7,457 bases of DNA from Planctomycetota bacterium (lineage in GTDB: Bacteria; Planctomycetota; GCA-002687715): contig JABSRK010000181.1 of NCBI GenBank assembly GCA_013213915.1, positions 1 through 7,457 on the forward strand, in the 5' to 3' direction. Each line of letters opens with the position of its first letter. Positions within the stretch are counted from its first letter, which is position 1. Positions 5,879 to 7,457 of the stretch are shown here, piece by piece. A program made the translations under genes and the position numbers. The notes below the pieces were generated by a model. That model was not told the origin of the DNA and ran no database searches. It saw only the letters and a program-made list of their open reading frames with translations.

Positions 5879-7009
5879 ATGGCTGATCCATTCTCGTTCT
5901 CGCTCCTTGACACATGCTCCGGCACGAAGGCGCGACGCGGCCAGATCGCGACGCCCCACGGCGGGGGTGCCACGCCGGCGTTCATGCCCGTGGGGACGGC
6001 GGCGTCCGTCAAGGGACTGTCTCCCGCGCAGGTCAAGGACACAGGCAGCGAGATCCTCCTCGCCAACACCTACCACCTAGCCCTGCGCCCGGGTGACGAT
6101 GTCGTTCGCGACCTCGGCGGCCTGCACGCGTTCATGCAGTGGGATGGCCCGATCCTCACCGACTCGGGCGGCTACCAGGTGTTCTCCCTGTGCGAGCTCA
6201 CCGACGTGGACGACGAAGGCGTGACGTTTCGCAATCACATCGACGGCAAGCACCTACGTCTGACGCCCGAGCGGACGATGGAGATTCAACTGAACCTGGG
6301 ATCGGACATCATCATGGTGTTCGACGAGTGCCTCCCCCACGACGCGTCGTCGGACACGGTGCGCCGGTCGATCTACGAACGGACCCTCCCCTGGAGTGAG
6401 CGCTGCCTCGACCTCCATCCCGGTGACGGCCGCGCCCTTTTCGCCATCAGCCAGGGCGGTGTCCACGCTGAACTGCGCAGCGAGCACTTAGATGCGATCC
6501 GCGGCAGCCCGTTCGACGGGTTCGCCATCGGCGGACTGTCGGTGGGCGAGACGACGACCCGGTTCCGGGAGATCGTCGCCATGTCCACCGCCCTCATGCC
6601 GACCGACAAGCCGCGCTATCTCATGGGCGTGGGATCGGTGCCGGAGATCATCGACGCGGTCGCCCTCGGAATCGACATGTTCGATTGCGTGCTGCCGTCG
6701 CGGAACGCGCGCAACGGCCAGGGTCTCACGTTCGAGGGGATCGTCCGGCTCAAGAACTCCTGCTACGCCAAGGACGCCCGCGTCATCGACGAGACATGCA
6801 CGTGCGCCACCTGCGCCGGCGGGTTCACGCGGGCGTATCTTCGCCACCTCGTGATGGCGAAGGAGCTCCTCGGGGCGTCCCTCATGACCCTGCACAACCT
6901 GACGTTCATGCAGCGGCTGATGAGCGGGATACGCGGCGCACTCTCGCAAGCACGGTTCCCGGACTGGCGAGAGGCGACCCTCGCCATGTGGGGCGACGGC
7001 CGCCAGTAG
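5879..7009 (+). CDS. tgt: Queuine/preQ1 tRNA-ribosyltransferase (tRNA-guanine transglycosylase)
   Basis: Tgt swaps guanine 34 for preQ1 in tRNAs with GUN anticodons (Asp, Asn, His, Tyr), the committed tRNA step of queuosine synthesis in the cytoplasm. The product has 376 residues, the usual bacterial length. Visible motifs are ILLANTYHLALRPG (59-72), ILTDSGGYQVFSL with Asp95 as the base-binding/general acid-base residue, GSDIIMVFDEC, ISQGGV, AIGGLSVGE, YLMGVG, and FDCVLPSRNARNG with the nucleophile Asp269. The zinc site is CTCATC (Cys307, Cys309, Cys312) plus His339 in TLHNL. The site is complete, with one extra residue between Cys312 and the His compared with E. coli. The ATG at 5879 is chosen because it gives the standard N terminus; the frame is open further upstream but overlaps the previous gene. 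There is no strong ribosome-binding site, so re-initiation after the stop 4 nt before it is likely. queA is not adjacent. Confidence 0.97.
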   Translation: MADPFSFSLLDTCSGTKARRGQIATPHGGGATPAFMPVGTAASVKGLSPAQVKDTGSEILLANTYHLALRPGDDVVRDLGGLHAFMQWDGPILTDSGGYQVFSLCELTDVDDEGVTFRNHIDGKHLRLTPERTMEIQLNLGSDIIMVFDECLPHDASSDTVRRSIYERTLPWSERCLDLHPGDGRALFAISQGGVHAELRSEHLDAIRGSPFDGFAIGGLSVGETTTRFREIVAMSTALMPTDKPRYLMGVGSVPEIIDAVALGIDMFDCVLPSRNARNGQGLTFEGIVRLKNSCYAKDARVIDETCTCATCAGGFTRAYLRHLVMAKELLGASLMTLHNLTFMQRLMSGIRGALSQARFPDWREATLAMWGDGRQ

Positions 7010-7031
7010 TGGATCACTTGTCGTCGAGGAT

Positions 7032-7049
7032 CCTGGCGTGGACGCCAGG
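7032..7049. terminator. GC-rich hairpin between convergent genes
   Basis: CCTGGCG and CGCCAGG form a perfect 7-bp stem with the loop TGGA. It starts 23 nt after the tgt stop and lies 45 nt beyond the stop of the convergent gene. There is no T-run on either strand. It could assist termination in both directions or act as a transcript end barrier, but it is not a textbook intrinsic terminator. Confidence 0.4.
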
Positions 7050-7093
7050 GGACTCCGCGTCCATCGCGTCCCACGCTCTCCCGAAGTCCGACC

Positions 7094-7457
7094 TCAGCCG
7101 TCGAGGATTTCGATCTTGCTGACCTTGATCACACGGACGTTCAATCCGAGACGCGTCTCCGGGGGCTCCGCCTCCAGGACCCCGATCAGCTTGCCCTCGT
7201 ACTCGGCCCAGTTGTACCGGTCCCCGTCGAGATAGAAGGTCGGGCGATCCCCGGCCGTCACCGCCCAGGTCGGCCCGCTGCGGAGCGCGTCCACCGGAAA
7301 CATGCGCTGCACATGGCCCCGGGCCATGTAGCGCGACTGCCGCGAAGTAGCGGCCTCCTTCCCTTCGGCCTCGACCTCGTCCTTGAGGTCACGAAGCCTG
7401 CGAGCGTAGGTCTTCTCCGCCTCCTCCGCTTTCTTCTTGGCGGCGTCGAGTCGCTCG
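7094..7457 (-). CDS. C-terminal part of a coiled-coil protein with a small beta-rich (SH3-like) domain
   Basis: Only the last 120 residues are in view; the frame is open to the window edge, so the true start lies outside. The visible N-terminal 35 or so residues are rich in Lys, Glu, Ala and Arg with heptad-like spacing (AAKKKAEEAEKTYARRLRDL) and are probably a coiled coil. Then comes a compact domain from YMARGHVQRMF to VRVIKVSKIEILDG. Its pattern, including FYLDGDRYNWAEYEGKLIGV, resembles a small SH3-like domain that I recall from planctomycete envelope proteins. An ATG at 7327 would give only 77 residues and would cut the open frame, so it is probably internal. The gene converges on tgt with an 84-bp gap. 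Function is unknown; an envelope role is a guess from the coiled coil plus SH3-like layout. Confidence 0.75.
   Translation of the reverse strand, partial: ERLDAAKKKAEEAEKTYARRLRDLKDEVEAEGKEAATSRQSRYMARGHVQRMFPVDALRSGPTWAVTAGDRPTFYLDGDRYNWAEYEGKLIGVLEAEPPETRLGLNVRVIKVSKIEILDG

Noticed and set aside
1..7457. CRISPR array, tRNA, rRNA, insertion sequence or defence system
   Set aside because: No regularly spaced repeats, cloverleaf, rRNA-like stretch, transposase or nuclease family was seen on either strand.

Overview
The window looks like chromosomal DNA from a GC-rich, probably Gram-negative-type bacterium. It holds five protein-coding regions: a large surface lipoprotein on the minus strand, a tight plus-strand cluster ruvB - spoIID-like - tgt, and the 3' part of a coiled-coil protein on the minus strand. 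The C-terminal domain of the right-edge protein, a RuvB sequence of the 'VEEYLYSAMEDF' and 'TTREGLLSAPFRSRFG' type, and the poly-glycine lipoprotein suggest Planctomycetota or a nearby lineage. That placement rests on remembered family patterns and was not tested by a search.

Layout. Positions 1-247 are non-coding as far as can be seen. They hold, in order away from the lipoprotein stop codon, two hairpins, an 11-bp tandem duplication, a strong minus-strand intrinsic terminator and a G-quadruplex-type G-run tract. Positions 248-3199 (minus) encode a 983-residue lipoprotein with a Gly9 tether, an Ig-like region and a C-terminal YVTN-type beta-propeller. Positions 3200-3653 are a 454-bp divergent intergenic region with several inverted repeats and a possible minus-strand -35 element. 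Positions 3654-7009 (plus) carry ruvB, a SpoIID/LytB-domain protein and tgt, with gaps of 1 and 4 nt, so they are almost certainly one transcription unit with translational coupling. Positions 7010-7093 are a short convergent gap with one GC-rich hairpin. Positions 7094-7457 (minus) are the end of a gene that enters from the right edge.

How the genes relate. RuvB drives Holliday junction branch migration, the SpoIID-like protein is probably an envelope-anchored peptidoglycan glycosidase, and Tgt inserts the queuosine precursor into tRNA. They share no pathway. The order recalls the ruvAB-spoIID-queA-tgt neighbourhood of Firmicutes, here without ruvA, ruvC or queA, so it looks like a conserved housekeeping neighbourhood. 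The lipoprotein is likely exported and anchored in the envelope; its ligand is unknown.

I found no convincing new defence, mobile or regulatory system. The points most worth checking are the structured 3' region of the lipoprotein gene, the long inverted repeat in the ruvB leader, the Cys/His cluster of the SpoIID-like protein and the lipoprotein itself.
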